Below, piece by piece: positions 34,865 to 43,988 of a stretch of DNA of 64,000 bases (position 1 is its first letter; the number at the start of each line of letters is the position of its first letter). Source of the stretch: Lactobacillus sp. UCMA15818. GTDB lineage: Bacteria > Bacillota > Bacilli > Lactobacillales > Lactobacillaceae. The notes under the pieces were generated by a model, which searched no databases, was not told the DNA's origin, and saw only the letters and a program-made list of their open reading frames with translations. A program made the position numbers and the translations under genes. Location of the stretch: positions 62,001 to 126,000 of the forward strand of contig NZ_VJYB01000006.1 in assembly GCF_030400225.1 (NCBI RefSeq). Reading direction: 5' to 3'.

Positions 34865-34890
34865 ATATCGGAAATTTATTGAAATTATTA
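34865..34890 (-). promoter_or_regulatory. Sigma-D-type promoter for the internal MCP gene
   Basis: TCCGATAT (34865-34872, minus strand) differs by one base from GCCGATAT, with TTAA 14 bases upstream. This is the same -35 variant and spacing as at flgM. It lies in the 118-bp gap between the FtsE-like gene and the MCP gene. Confidence 0.55.
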
Positions 34891-34898
34891 AGACTTCA

Positions 34899-35612
34899 TT
34901 ACCAGATATACACGTCTTTATTATCAGGATATCTAGTGTATCCACCGCCTTGTTCGTCTCTAATCAATTCCCCACTGCTTAATTCGAGTACCCTTTCGCG
35001 CACCGTATTTACCATAGTACTATCATGCGTTGCCATAATGACTGTTGTCCCCATACTATTGATCTTAAAAAAAAGCTTCATTATTTCTAATGCAGCTTTT
35101 GAATCCAAGTTTGCTGTTGGTTCATCAGCCAGAACAATCGCTGGGTAATTGACAATTGCTCTAGCGATTGCTACTCTCTTTTGCTGACCAATTGATAATT
35201 CGTTAATTTTTCTATCACTCTTGTTGAGCATACCCACAACATCCAGGACATCATTTGTTCTCACCATTACCTCATTGTCATTAGCATCGCTCACAGCTGC
35301 AACACACACTGCAACATTCTCAAAGACTGTGCGTTTGGATAAGAACAAGTCATTTTGCATTACAATCCCCAGCTGTCTTCTTAAATGATAGAGCTGCTTA
35401 TGATTGATTCGGTTAACAAAAGTATTTCCTATCTTAATACTTCCAGAAGTTTGCTCTTCTTCACGATACAAAAGCTTCAGCAAGGTTGATTTCCCTGCTC
35501 CACTAGCACCAATTACATAGACAAATTCACCCTGCTTAATTGAAAAGTTAATATTTTGTAAAGCATGAATCTTCCCCTTATATATCTTTGAAACTTTTCT
35601 CGCTTCTATCAA
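34899..35612 (-). CDS. FtsE-like ABC ATPase inside the flagellar operon
   Basis: The protein is 237 residues. It has FtsE hallmarks rather than those of a nutrient ABC protein: VIGASGAGKSTLLKLLYREE (Walker A and the FtsE-typical tail), HLRRQLGIVMQND, RTVFENVAVC, ADEPTANLDS and TTVIMATHDSTMVN, then GELIRDEQGGGY. The signature motif is LSIGQ instead of LSGGQ. No FtsX-like permease is encoded in the window. A GTG at 35624 is too close to AGAGGTG, while the TTG at 35612 has 8-base spacing and yields the FtsE start MIEARKVSKIY. It follows flgG directly. Probably a second, specialised FtsE; its role is unknown. Confidence 0.85.
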   Translation of the reverse strand: MIEARKVSKIYKGKIHALQNINFSIKQGEFVYVIGASGAGKSTLLKLLYREEEQTSGSIKIGNTFVNRINHKQLYHLRRQLGIVMQNDLFLSKRTVFENVAVCVAAVSDANDNEVMVRTNDVLDVVGMLNKSDRKINELSIGQQKRVAIARAIVNYPAIVLADEPTANLDSKAALEIMKLFFKINSMGTTVIMATHDSTMVNTVRERVLELSSGELIRDEQGGGYTRYPDNKDVYIW

Positions 35613-35635
35613 TTGATGTCTCACCTCTTACAATA

Positions 35636-36403
35636 TTAATCGGCTAAGCGGTTAATTACCTCAAACATATCATCCGTTGACTGAAGTGCTTTGGCATTCA
35701 TCTGATATGCTCTTTGGGTTGCAATCATGTCCGTCATCGAGCTTGCTAAATCAACAGTTGAAGTTTCCAAATACCCTTGCTTGACACTTGCATTTGTCAT
35801 CACCTGCAATTGATTCTCATTCGTAACAGTATAATTATTATTGCCAACACTCACTAAATCTTCATTATTTTGCGGTAAATACATTCTTAGTTTTCCCACC
35901 GAAGTGCTGTTTCCATTGTTCACAATACTTATACTGCCATCGCTAGCAACACTCAAATCACCCTTGGGCCAATTCGTTTCAGGCACAGTTGCATCAACAG
36001 CCACTTTATTCCCACTTGCGTTCACCAACTGTCCAGTGCTATCGCGTTTAAAGCTACCATCACGTGTCAGCAATAATTCACCATTTTGCCCGTATACCCC
36101 AAAGAAACCTTGCCCTTGTATCGCAAAATCAGTTGCACTCCCAGTCTGTTGCAAGCTCCCTTGCGTGAAGTTAACTGATTCACCATTGACTGCTACTCCA
36201 GTATTTAAACCAAGATTTGTTCCAGATATTAGATTTGCTTCTTGCGTTGTTGTCTGATTATTGACTAACTCTTGAAAAGTCGTGTCCCTATTCTTATAGC
36301 CAACTGTATCTGAATTTGCAATATTATTTGCAATGTTGTCCATATTATTTTGTAAGCCATTCATCCCAGACTTATTAATCGATAAAATACCCGAAATATT
36401 CAT
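35636..36403 (-). CDS. flgG: Flagellar distal rod/hook-basal body protein FlgG
   Basis: The protein is 255 residues. The N-terminal SGMNGLQNNMDNIANNIANSDTVGYKNRDTTFQE contains the rod motif ANxxTxGYK, and the C-terminus (VDLASSMTDMIATQRAYQMNAKAL) is the matching D0 helix. It corresponds to FlhP/FlgG of Bacillus, forming the rod through the cell wall. It lies between flgF and the FtsE-like gene. Confidence 0.9.
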   Translation of the reverse strand: MNISGILSINKSGMNGLQNNMDNIANNIANSDTVGYKNRDTTFQELVNNQTTTQEANLISGTNLGLNTGVAVNGESVNFTQGSLQQTGSATDFAIQGQGFFGVYGQNGELLLTRDGSFKRDSTGQLVNASGNKVAVDATVPETNWPKGDLSVASDGSISIVNNGNSTSVGKLRMYLPQNNEDLVSVGNNNYTVTNENQLQVMTNASVKQGYLETSTVDLASSMTDMIATQRAYQMNAKALQSTDDMFEVINRLAD

Positions 36404-36415
36404 CTAAATCAACCT

Positions 36416-37120
36416 CTATGCCTTCCCTAAACTATTGACTGCCTTATCTAGCGTTTCATTGGTTGAACTCAAAACCTTTTGATTAGCTTCAAACTCTCTA
36501 CCTGTTTGCATTAACGTTACCATTTCATCTGACATCGAAACATTCGACTGCTCCAAGTAACCTTGCATCACATTAGGATTCGTATCAACTTGCACATTTT
36601 GATTAGTCGTATAATAGCCGTTCCCTGCGTCCGTTAACTGCTGTTCATTAGCAATGCTTGCTATCCTAAAAGACGGATCATCACTTGCACTAACCGCCTG
36701 TCCATTCGCTCCCACAACTTGATAGCCTTCTTGCGTTGTATATTGATTTTGATTATTAAGCTTGAAATTTCCATTCCTTGTATATGCAAGTGAACCATCA
36801 TTCATTCTAACTGTAAAATATCCATTGCTATTAATCGCAAAGTCGGTCGTTCTCCCAGTCTCTTTCATTGTGCCTTTGCTACTATCAATATAAGAACCAT
36901 CAATAGCATTACCAAATGTAAATCCACCAATGTTTTGTCTTTCAGAAACTGTTGCGCCTCCTTGGTGATTTTCAAATTGCACCTCTTTTAATGTTGATTG
37001 GAATAGCTGCTTTGCCTGATACCCTGTTGTATTGACATTAGCGATATTTCCACTAGTATTTTCTTGCCTTTTGAGTAAAACATCTAGACTTTGCTCTATC
37101 GTATCTAACCCTCGTATCAT
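36416..37120 (-). CDS. flgF: Flagellar rod protein FlgF/FlhO-like
   Basis: The protein is 234 residues. It begins MIRGLDTIEQSLDVLLKRQE, then the rod motif ANVNTTGYQAK, and ends with SDEMVTLMQTGREFEANQKVL. Paired with flgG as flhO-flhP are in Bacillus. Its ATG overlaps the sigma-factor stop codon (ATGA), so it is translated in step with it. The F/G assignment within the pair is by order and length. Confidence 0.87.
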   Translation of the reverse strand: MIRGLDTIEQSLDVLLKRQENTSGNIANVNTTGYQAKQLFQSTLKEVQFENHQGGATVSERQNIGGFTFGNAIDGSYIDSSKGTMKETGRTTDFAINSNGYFTVRMNDGSLAYTRNGNFKLNNQNQYTTQEGYQVVGANGQAVSASDDPSFRIASIANEQQLTDAGNGYYTTNQNVQVDTNPNVMQGYLEQSNVSMSDEMVTLMQTGREFEANQKVLSSTNETLDKAVNSLGKA

Positions 37121-37830
37121 GACAATTCATCCTCCATCGATAATTTTAGCTTTGCAATTACTTTCCCATGAATCTGCGAAACGCGCGCAATTGAAATATC
37201 TAAAATTGCAGCAATCTCCTTTAAAGTTGCTTCCTCCTTGTAGTACAAGCTCAAGATTAGTTGCTCACGCTCATTTAGCTTTCTTATACATCTTGTAAGA
37301 GCCATTTCACGTTCTTCTCCAATTAACTTTTGTTCAGCATTAGTTCCACTTTTGTCAGGTATAATATCTCCTAGCGAGATTCCACCTTCTCCTTCTGTAG
37401 GGAAGATCGTTCCTTCAAGAGAAATACTAGCCAAATAATGAATGTTTTCATATATCTCATTCAATTGTGTAATGGATATTCCCATTTTTTCACAGATTTC
37501 ACTGTCAGAGACTTCCCTTTTGTGATCCTGTTCGAGAACCTGTTTTGCCTTGTAAAAATCATTAATCGCAACCATCTTATATCTTGAGATTCTTGAATGT
37601 TTCCGAACTTCGTCAATAATTGCGCCCCTGATTCTGATTGCCGCATAGCTCTCAAAAGGAACTTTCTTCGTAGAATCAAACTTGTGTAAAGCATCGATCA
37701 AACCGATCACACCAATATTATAATAATCGCTATATTCATACTCAGTACTTTTAATCGGAACTCTTTTAGCAACTCTTTCAACTAAAGGAAGATATTTCAA
37801 GACTTCATCTTCAGTGCTAGTTTCATACAT
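37117..37830 (-). CDS. Flagellar RNA polymerase sigma factor (SigD/FliA)
   Basis: The protein is 237 residues, a sigma-70 group 3 factor with region 2 (YSDYYNIGVIGLIDALHKFD, FESYAAIRIRGAIIDEVRK), region 3 and region 4 (LNEREQLILSLYYKEEATLKEIAAILDISIARVSQIH). The reading frame extends to a TTG at 37854, but AGGGAGGA lies inside that extension and points to the ATG at 37830. It should drive the GCCGATAT promoters found at motA, flgM and the MCP genes, and is held back by FlgM. Confidence 0.94.
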   Translation of the reverse strand: MYETSTEDEVLKYLPLVERVAKRVPIKSTEYEYSDYYNIGVIGLIDALHKFDSTKKVPFESYAAIRIRGAIIDEVRKHSRISRYKMVAINDFYKAKQVLEQDHKREVSDSEICEKMGISITQLNEIYENIHYLASISLEGTIFPTEGEGGISLGDIIPDKSGTNAEQKLIGEEREMALTRCIRKLNEREQLILSLYYKEEATLKEIAAILDISIARVSQIHGKVIAKLKLSMEDELS

Positions 37831-37860
37831 ATTATCTCTATCCTCCCTCATCAAAAATTT

Positions 37861-39936
37861 TTAAACATTAATTGTTCCTACAGTTTCAATCGAAATTTCA
37901 TTAGGGACTTCATTTAAAGACAAAATCGACATATTGGGAAAATTAAAGGAAACTAACTTTCGAAAGGCCAGTCTGATTTTGGGAGAAGTTAATACTACAA
38001 ACTCAATATTCTTAAGTGTCAGTTCCTGCTGAATCTTGTTAATAGCTTCTAGAATTTGATTGACTGAATCTGGCTTCAACACCGGATATGAGCCAGTAGC
38101 CGTTTTTTGAATACTTTGCGTAATTAATTCCTCCACCTTCGGATGAATTGTTACTACTTTAATATTCTTTTGCTCATCAGCGTACTTAGCAGCAATTGTT
38201 CTTCTTAGCGCTTGTCTTACATATTCAGTTAATACCTCTGTATCTTTTGTAACTGATCCATAATCCGCCAAGGTTTCCAGAATTGTTGCCAAGTCATTAA
38301 TTGGAATTTTTTCTTCCAATAAGTTTTGTAAAACTTTTTCAACCTCTCCCAAGCGTAAAATATCCGGTATCAATTCATCTATTACAACATTATTCTGATC
38401 TTTTATTCCTTCTAATAACTTCTGAACCTCTTGTCTACCAAGAAGTTCTGGTGCATTACCAAAAATTATTTCTTTCAAATGTGTGGCAATTACTGTCAAA
38501 GGTTCAATGATTGTAAATCCCTGAACTTCAGCAGCTTCTTTGTCTTTTTGATCAATCCACATTGCATCAATACTAAATGCTGGTTCCTTTGTCGGAATAC
38601 CCTTGAATGGGAACGGTTCATCATCGGGACTGATAATCATCAACTTATCTGCGTAAATCTGACCTGCTCCAACTTCGTTTCCTCTAATTTTAATAGAATA
38701 GTCATTCGACTCAAGATACAAGTTGTCTCGTATCCTGACTGGATGTACCAAGATTCCAAGTTCTCTGGCTGTTTGTTTGCGAATAGCAACTATTCTACTC
38801 ATTAAGCTGTTATCAATCGTACTGTCCACCAACGAAATCAATCCATAGCCAATTTCAATTGCGATGGGTTCAACCTGAAAAGAGGAGACCGACTCATCTT
38901 CTTCTTGTTCCTTTTTCTTGCGTTTCAACGCCAATTTCTGTTCTTCTTCTTTTTTTCTAATTGCTGTTTTTTGTTCTGTTTGTTTAATAACCATACTTGC
39001 AACAAACATTCCAATCCCAATAAATAAGAAAGGTAGGAAAGGAAAACCTGGCACTATTGCCAGTATCAACAAAATTACACCGACGATTCTAAATAAGATA
39101 GGATATCTTACGACATCAGACGAAATATCCAAACCAAAAGAACTATTGTTATCTGAACGAGTAACTATAATCCCGGATGCGATTGAAATCAGAAGTGAAG
39201 GAATCGCACTGACTAAGCCATCACCGATTGACAGTTTTCCAAATTGAGCTAATGCATCAGTTATTGATAAATCACCTTTCATGGTAAAAATAATGGTCCC
39301 TGCTATCAGATTGATCAAGGTGATCATAATGCTTGCAATTGCATCACCTTTAACAAACTTGCTGGCTCCATCCATCGAACCATAAAAATCGGCTTCTCGT
39401 TGTAAATCCTTTCTGCGATTTCTAGCTTGTTCTTCATTTATTAACCCAGAATTCAAATCAGAATCAATCGCCATCTGTTTTCCTGGCATCGCATCAAGCG
39501 TAAATCTTGCAGAAACCTCAGAAACACGTCCTGCACCATTAGTCACAACCACTAGTTGTACAACCATAATAATAATGAATAAAATAATTCCAACGATATA
39601 ATTACTGCCTGCCACAACATTGGCAAAGGCAGCAATTACATTTCCACCATTACCCTCAGTCAGTATTAAACGAGTTGAAGACATATTCAAACCAAGCTTG
39701 AACATTGTTGTAATTAATAACAATGTTGGGAAAGTCGTAAATTCTAGAACACTCTTAGTGAATAGTGTAATAAGTAAAATATTGATTGCAACTGCTAGGT
39801 TAATAACAATTAGTATATCCAATGCCATTGCGGGCAGCGGTATTATTATTAATCCGATAATACTGATTACTAAGAACGAAACAATCACATCAGCATAGTT
39901 TAATGTTCTTTTCTTCTTAAGCCTCTTTTTACCCAT
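37861..39936 (-). CDS. flhA: Flagellar export gate protein FlhA
   Basis: The protein is 691 residues: eight N-terminal membrane helices, the conserved FHIPEP-type loop (RFTLDAMPGKQMAIDSDLNSG), a charged linker (about 325-355) and the large cytoplasmic docking domain. In Bacillus flhF and flhG follow flhA; here the sigma factor gene follows after six bases, so those two are missing from this place. Confidence 0.96.
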   Translation of the reverse strand: MGKKRLKKKRTLNYADVIVSFLVISIIGLIIIPLPAMALDILIVINLAVAINILLITLFTKSVLEFTTFPTLLLITTMFKLGLNMSSTRLILTEGNGGNVIAAFANVVAGSNYIVGIILFIIIMVVQLVVVTNGAGRVSEVSARFTLDAMPGKQMAIDSDLNSGLINEEQARNRRKDLQREADFYGSMDGASKFVKGDAIASIMITLINLIAGTIIFTMKGDLSITDALAQFGKLSIGDGLVSAIPSLLISIASGIIVTRSDNNSSFGLDISSDVVRYPILFRIVGVILLILAIVPGFPFLPFLFIGIGMFVASMVIKQTEQKTAIRKKEEEQKLALKRKKKEQEEDESVSSFQVEPIAIEIGYGLISLVDSTIDNSLMSRIVAIRKQTARELGILVHPVRIRDNLYLESNDYSIKIRGNEVGAGQIYADKLMIISPDDEPFPFKGIPTKEPAFSIDAMWIDQKDKEAAEVQGFTIIEPLTVIATHLKEIIFGNAPELLGRQEVQKLLEGIKDQNNVVIDELIPDILRLGEVEKVLQNLLEEKIPINDLATILETLADYGSVTKDTEVLTEYVRQALRRTIAAKYADEQKNIKVVTIHPKVEELITQSIQKTATGSYPVLKPDSVNQILEAINKIQQELTLKNIEFVVLTSPKIRLAFRKLVSFNFPNMSILSLNEVPNEISIETVGTINV

Positions 39937-39963
39937 TTATCTACTAATCCCCCAAAACTCAAT

Positions 39964-41031
39964 CTAAATCTTATTTTTTTCTTTCTCTTCCAACTGGTAA
40001 ACTAGTGCTACAATTGTTGCAACTGATTCATACATCTCTGCTGGTATAAATTCACCAGGTTCGACCTTAGCAAAGATGGCTCTGGCAACAGGCCTGTTCT
40101 CAATCATTGGTACATGCATTTTCTTGGCCTCTGCTTTCATTCGCTGTGCTAATTCATCCGCACCTTTTGCCAAAAGCAGTGGAATCCCTTCCTTTTGCGG
40201 ATCATACTTGATTGCAATTGCATAATGCGTCGGATTTGTAACCATCACAGTTGCTTCCTTGACCTTTGAAATTGCATTGCGCGACATCGCCTGATACCTA
40301 GCTTTTCGCTGTGCCTTGACCTTTGGATCTCCTTCTTGTTGTTTGAATTCATCTTTAATTTCTTGCTTAGTCATTCGCAAGCTCTTATAGTGCGTATATC
40401 TTTGATACCCATAATCAAAAATTGCAACAACTACGAGAAAGAAAGATATTTTTTCAATTAATGACCTAGTAAAATCTAAGACAAAATAAAGTATTTTTTG
40501 AACTCCTACATCATTCAAATTAATTATTGTTGGAATTTCCGACATGAATTGCTGATAGCAGAGATAAATGATAATCCCTAACTTCGCAAGTGTTTTTGCC
40601 ACATTAACCAATGATCTCAGACCTAGCATTTGTTTAAACCCATTAATCGGATTTAATTTTTTAAAATCGGGTTTTAGTGGCTTCCATGTAAACAACAATC
40701 CGACTTGCAGGATATTAACAAATGATCCGAGAAAAATACTGATCAGCATAAATGGGCTTGCTAGTAAAATTATCATTAGCACAGCTTGAACTGCTACTCG
40801 CGGCAGATCATTCATCTCGACCTTAAAATCTGCAATTTGTTCAAGCATTTGTGTCAAATAGGGTAAGAATTCCTTGAGAATAAATTCCCACAGAGGAAGA
40901 ATGACAAATGCAAAAATTAATAAGGAGATCGCAATATTCAACTCCGGTGTTTTGGGAACTTCTCCTTTTTTCTTTGCATCCTTTAATCTTTTAGGAGTTG
41001 GTTTTTCTGTTTTCCCATCTTTGTCAGCCAT
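39964..41031 (-). CDS. flhB: Flagellar export protein FlhB
   Basis: The protein is 355 residues with four membrane helices and the self-cleaving NPTH site in VMVTNPTHYAIAI (about residue 265), the switch from hook to filament export. The N-terminus (KTEKPTPKRLKDAKKKGEVPKT) is typical. AGGAGATT precedes the ATG. Confidence 0.96.
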   Translation of the reverse strand: MADKDGKTEKPTPKRLKDAKKKGEVPKTPELNIAISLLIFAFVILPLWEFILKEFLPYLTQMLEQIADFKVEMNDLPRVAVQAVLMIILLASPFMLISIFLGSFVNILQVGLLFTWKPLKPDFKKLNPINGFKQMLGLRSLVNVAKTLAKLGIIIYLCYQQFMSEIPTIINLNDVGVQKILYFVLDFTRSLIEKISFFLVVVAIFDYGYQRYTHYKSLRMTKQEIKDEFKQQEGDPKVKAQRKARYQAMSRNAISKVKEATVMVTNPTHYAIAIKYDPQKEGIPLLLAKGADELAQRMKAEAKKMHVPMIENRPVARAIFAKVEPGEFIPAEMYESVATIVALVYQLEEKEKNKI

Positions 41032-41040
41032 CTTAATCTC

Positions 41041-41793
41041 CTATTTTACAGATTTTATGAACTCAAGCATGTCCCCTATTCCCTCAGAAAGGTTATTCCC
41101 CAAAAAGCTTGCCAAACTTGATAAAGCAAGTAAAAAAATTACAATACTAACAATTGTTTTTACAGAAAGACTCATCATTAGGATATTAATCTGTGGAATT
41201 GATCTTGAGATAACTCCCAACAAAATATCAATCACAAGTACGGCTACTACCATAGGTGCTGCCAGACTAACCGACATCTCGACCGTCTTCTCAAATAACT
41301 GAACAACCCCATCTACTGATGCTCCATTTATATTCTCAGTGCCTAGCGGAACAATCTTGAAAGAATTAATAACCCCATAAATCATTAGATTTTGCAAATC
41401 GAGCATAAAGAAGACGGAAACTGTCAACCAGTAATAAAGCTTACTGAACTGGGCAGATTGAACATCTGTCATAGTGTCATATGCTTGTGCCATAGAAAAT
41501 CCCACTTGAAAATCAATCATCTGGCCTGCCATCATAACTCCGCTAAAAACAAGCTGGCTTAGATAACCCATTGCTAATCCAAAGAGGACTTCTTTGATAG
41601 CCACTTCTCCCAAAAGTACCATGTTAGTAATTTCTTTATATTCTGTAATTGCAGGGTAGGCTGAAATCGCTAAGCTTCCTCCTACGACAAGTTTTGCAAA
41701 ATTAGGAAAACCCTTCTGTGAAAAGATTGGACAAATCACGATAAATGACATCACCCTGCACAATAGAAGCGCTCCTACCTGAACCACGACCAT
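41041..41793 (-). CDS. fliR: Flagellar export gate protein FliR
   Basis: The protein is 250 residues with about six membrane helices, containing GFPNFAKLVVG, EVLFGLAMGYLSQLVFSGV and GQMIDFQVGFSMA, all FliR family segments. It is encoded between fliQ and flhB, the conserved order. Confidence 0.94.
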   Translation of the reverse strand: MVVVQVGALLLCRVMSFIVICPIFSQKGFPNFAKLVVGGSLAISAYPAITEYKEITNMVLLGEVAIKEVLFGLAMGYLSQLVFSGVMMAGQMIDFQVGFSMAQAYDTMTDVQSAQFSKLYYWLTVSVFFMLDLQNLMIYGVINSFKIVPLGTENINGASVDGVVQLFEKTVEMSVSLAAPMVVAVLVIDILLGVISRSIPQINILMMSLSVKTIVSIVIFLLALSSLASFLGNNLSEGIGDMLEFIKSVK

Positions 41794-41802
41794 TTGACCA
41801 CC

Positions 41803-42066
41803 TCACAACTTTGAAATCATCTTGAATACATTCTTCGTAAATTCAAGAAGAATTGTTATCATGAAGTTGCCTGCCAAAATCAGAGTAATTAAAATCGCAA
41901 CCAGCTTCGGTACAAAACTCAGGGTCTGCTCTTGAATCTGAGTAGTAGCCTGAAGGATACTAATTATTAGCCCAACTAACATTCCAATTCCAACTGCTGG
42001 ACCTGAAATTAAAATAATCCTAATAAAAGCATCCCTAATAACCTGTAAAACTACTTCGATTGTCAT
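41803..42066 (-). CDS. fliQ: Flagellar export gate protein FliQ
   Basis: The protein is 87 residues with two membrane helices and the family segment GMLVGLIISILQATTQIQEQTLSFVPK. Part of the FliP-FliQ-FliR gate. Confidence 0.95.
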   Translation of the reverse strand: MTIEVVLQVIRDAFIRIILISGPAVGIGMLVGLIISILQATTQIQEQTLSFVPKLVAILITLILAGNFMITILLEFTKNVFKMISKL

Positions 42067-42083
42067 AAAATCTACCTAACTCC

Positions 42084-42851
42084 CTAATAAAAACTCTTGA
42101 TTAGTGACTCTACTAGTAAGTACCAGCCATCTACAAGTACAAACAACAGAATTTTAAACGGTAACGAAATCATGACTGGTGATAACATCACCATTCCCAT
42201 TGACATCAAAATACTTGAGACTACCATATCGATAATCAAGAATGGGATAAACAACAGAAATCCTATACTAAAAGCTGTGCGCAGCTCACTAATCACAAAA
42301 GCTGGGGTAATTATCGTCAACGGTATATTTTTGTACTTTTTAGTATTAACTTTCTCTTTAGACACATCAACAAAAAGCTGGATATCCTTTTGTCTTGTCT
42401 GACCATACATGAATTCCTTTATTCGGTCCTCTGAGCGGTCAAATACCTGCTGCTGCGTTATCTCACTTTGGTTATACGGCTTGATTGCATCCTGGTAAAT
42501 ATCTGTATAAACCGGGCGCATTGTAAAAAATGTTAGGAATAAAGCTAGTCCAAGCAACACCTGGTTGGGTGGATTTTGCTGTGTTCCAAGTGCACTTCTT
42601 GCAAATGAAAGTACCATTATAATCCTCGTAAAAGACGTCATCATTACTAACAAGATCGGAGTAATCGATAACAAAGTCAACAAGATAAAGGTATTAACGG
42701 TAGTAGTAGAGCTTGAATTATTATTCAGTAAATTATTAACAGTCGACGTAATATCTTTGGTACTAATAGCAGAAACCGTAGTAGGAAATAGGAACAGTTT
42801 CCAAAAACAGATATTAATTACGGCTAACCCCATGGCAATTTTCTTCTTCAT
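42084..42851 (-). CDS. fliP: Flagellar export gate protein FliP
   Basis: The protein is 255 residues with an N-terminal signal-like helix followed by FILLTLLSITPILLVMMTSFTRII, a PPNQVLLGLALFLTFF stretch, the loop TPAFVISELRTAFSIGF and a C-terminal VDGWYLLVESL. It is coupled to fliO by TAATG. Confidence 0.96.
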   Translation of the reverse strand: MKKKIAMGLAVINICFWKLFLFPTTVSAISTKDITSTVNNLLNNNSSSTTTVNTFILLTLLSITPILLVMMTSFTRIIMVLSFARSALGTQQNPPNQVLLGLALFLTFFTMRPVYTDIYQDAIKPYNQSEITQQQVFDRSEDRIKEFMYGQTRQKDIQLFVDVSKEKVNTKKYKNIPLTIITPAFVISELRTAFSIGFLLFIPFLIIDMVVSSILMSMGMVMLSPVMISLPFKILLFVLVDGWYLLVESLIKSFY

Positions 42852-43219
42852 TATCTTTTCCTCTTCTTAAGCGCTTGAATCTTATCACTCATATCTTGAA
42901 GAATTTGTTTGAAATCCTTACTATTGTGCTCGCTGCTTTTAGCCTTTTCCAACGAGTCCAACAATTGGGCCACTTCATAGTCATTCAATTCTTTCAAAAT
43001 CTCATTATGGTTTTCTGAGAAACTCATCACATAGTAAGTATCGATAACTTGTACTATTCCAATAGAGGAGGTCTTACTCACTGCAATCTTTTGAATGATT
43101 CTAAAATTTTTTTTACTCTGATTAGTATATTTCCCCAGGGTTTTTAAACAAATATTAATCATGAAAATGATAATTATTAAAAAGACAATTGTTTTGAAAA
43201 CCGTAATATATATATCCAT
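42851..43219 (-). CDS. fliO: FliO/FliZ-like flagellar biosynthesis protein
   Basis: The protein is 122 residues with one N-terminal membrane helix (about 5-27) and a short cytoplasmic part containing RIIQKIAVSKTSSIGIVQVI, the FliO core, plus a charged C-terminal helix. FliO helps FliP assemble. It sits in the conserved place before fliP. Confidence 0.85.
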   Translation of the reverse strand: MDIYITVFKTIVFLIIIIFMINICLKTLGKYTNQSKKNFRIIQKIAVSKTSSIGIVQVIDTYYVMSFSENHNEILKELNDYEVAQLLDSLEKAKSSEHNSKDFKQILQDMSDKIQALKKRKR

Positions 43220-43231
43220 CTTTTCCCTTTT

Positions 43232-43723
43232 CTATTGAATAACCAAATTTGTAATAAATACATCTTCTACTATTTTTGTTCCATACGCTTTATTAATAGT
43301 GTCCCGTAGTTGACTTTTTAATCCCGCAAGGCTATCTGAAGATCCTAGAATATCACTTGCCTTTTTTTGCCTAATAACATTTATAACACTGTCTCTGACA
43401 ACTGCGACATCCTTCTTAACTTTGGTTTTCTGCTCTGAATTTGCGACTAAAAATGATAAGGTGATTTGGGCATATTGTGCATTATCCGATCCATCTTCAT
43501 TAGTCAAATTAATCACAAATTTTTTAACGGGCACTAACTGCTGCTTCCCCGAAACAACTGTCTTAGCATGGTGCTTAACTGTCTCTTTTTTCGAACCTAA
43601 TGCACTCATTATCTTTGGTGTAACGACTGTCCCAACTACTCCACCGCTTGTTGCCACCACAAGTAATATCAACATCCACAAAATCCATTTTTTCCCTTTT
43701 TTTTCACTTTTTTCTTTTGCCAT
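43232..43723 (-). CDS. fliL: Flagellar basal body-associated protein FliL
   Basis: The protein is 163 residues with one N-terminal helix (about 13-34) after a lysine-rich stretch. The extracytoplasmic domain has FVINLTNEDGSDNAQYAQITLSF and ends with DVFITNLVIQ, the usual FliL close. It supports stator function. Confidence 0.92.
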   Translation of the reverse strand: MAKEKSEKKGKKWILWMLILLVVATSGGVVGTVVTPKIMSALGSKKETVKHHAKTVVSGKQQLVPVKKFVINLTNEDGSDNAQYAQITLSFLVANSEQKTKVKKDVAVVRDSVINVIRQKKASDILGSSDSLAGLKSQLRDTINKAYGTKIVEDVFITNLVIQ

Positions 43724-43733
43724 GAGTGACTAT

Positions 43734-43952
43734 CTACATCTCCTTATTAATGGCGTTTAAGTTCTGTGACTCCACAAGAATTTCTTTCCGATATTCGATT
43801 ATTAATTTTTTTATTTCAATTGCTTTATTCTTTACAATTATATTTCTATCATCCGTAAGCGTAATTATTGTATCCGGAGTTTCTTCGATTTTAAAAATTA
43901 AATCTGCATTCAGGAAAAATGTTTTTCCATTTAGACCTACTAATTCAATCAA
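43734..43952 (-). CDS. FlbD/SwrD-like small flagellar protein
   Basis: The protein is 72 residues (MIELVGLNGKTFFLNADLIFKIEETPDTIITL). This is the FlbD family found between flgE and fliL in Gram-positive fla/che operons; the Bacillus relative SwrD raises motor torque. The start is TTG at 43952 with AAGGAGGAC 8 bases before it. Confidence 0.88.
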   Translation of the reverse strand: MIELVGLNGKTFFLNADLIFKIEETPDTIITLTDDRNIIVKNKAIEIKKLIIEYRKEILVESQNLNAINKEM

Positions 43953-43988
43953 CCCTTGTCCTCCTTATTATTAATCAAGCATTCGTTA

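Noticed and set aside
34899-35612. Reading the ATPase as LolD/MacB or a bacteriocin exporter
   Set aside because: The post-Walker A KLLYREE and the GELIRDEQGGGY ending fit FtsE better, and no permease or peptide gene is nearby.
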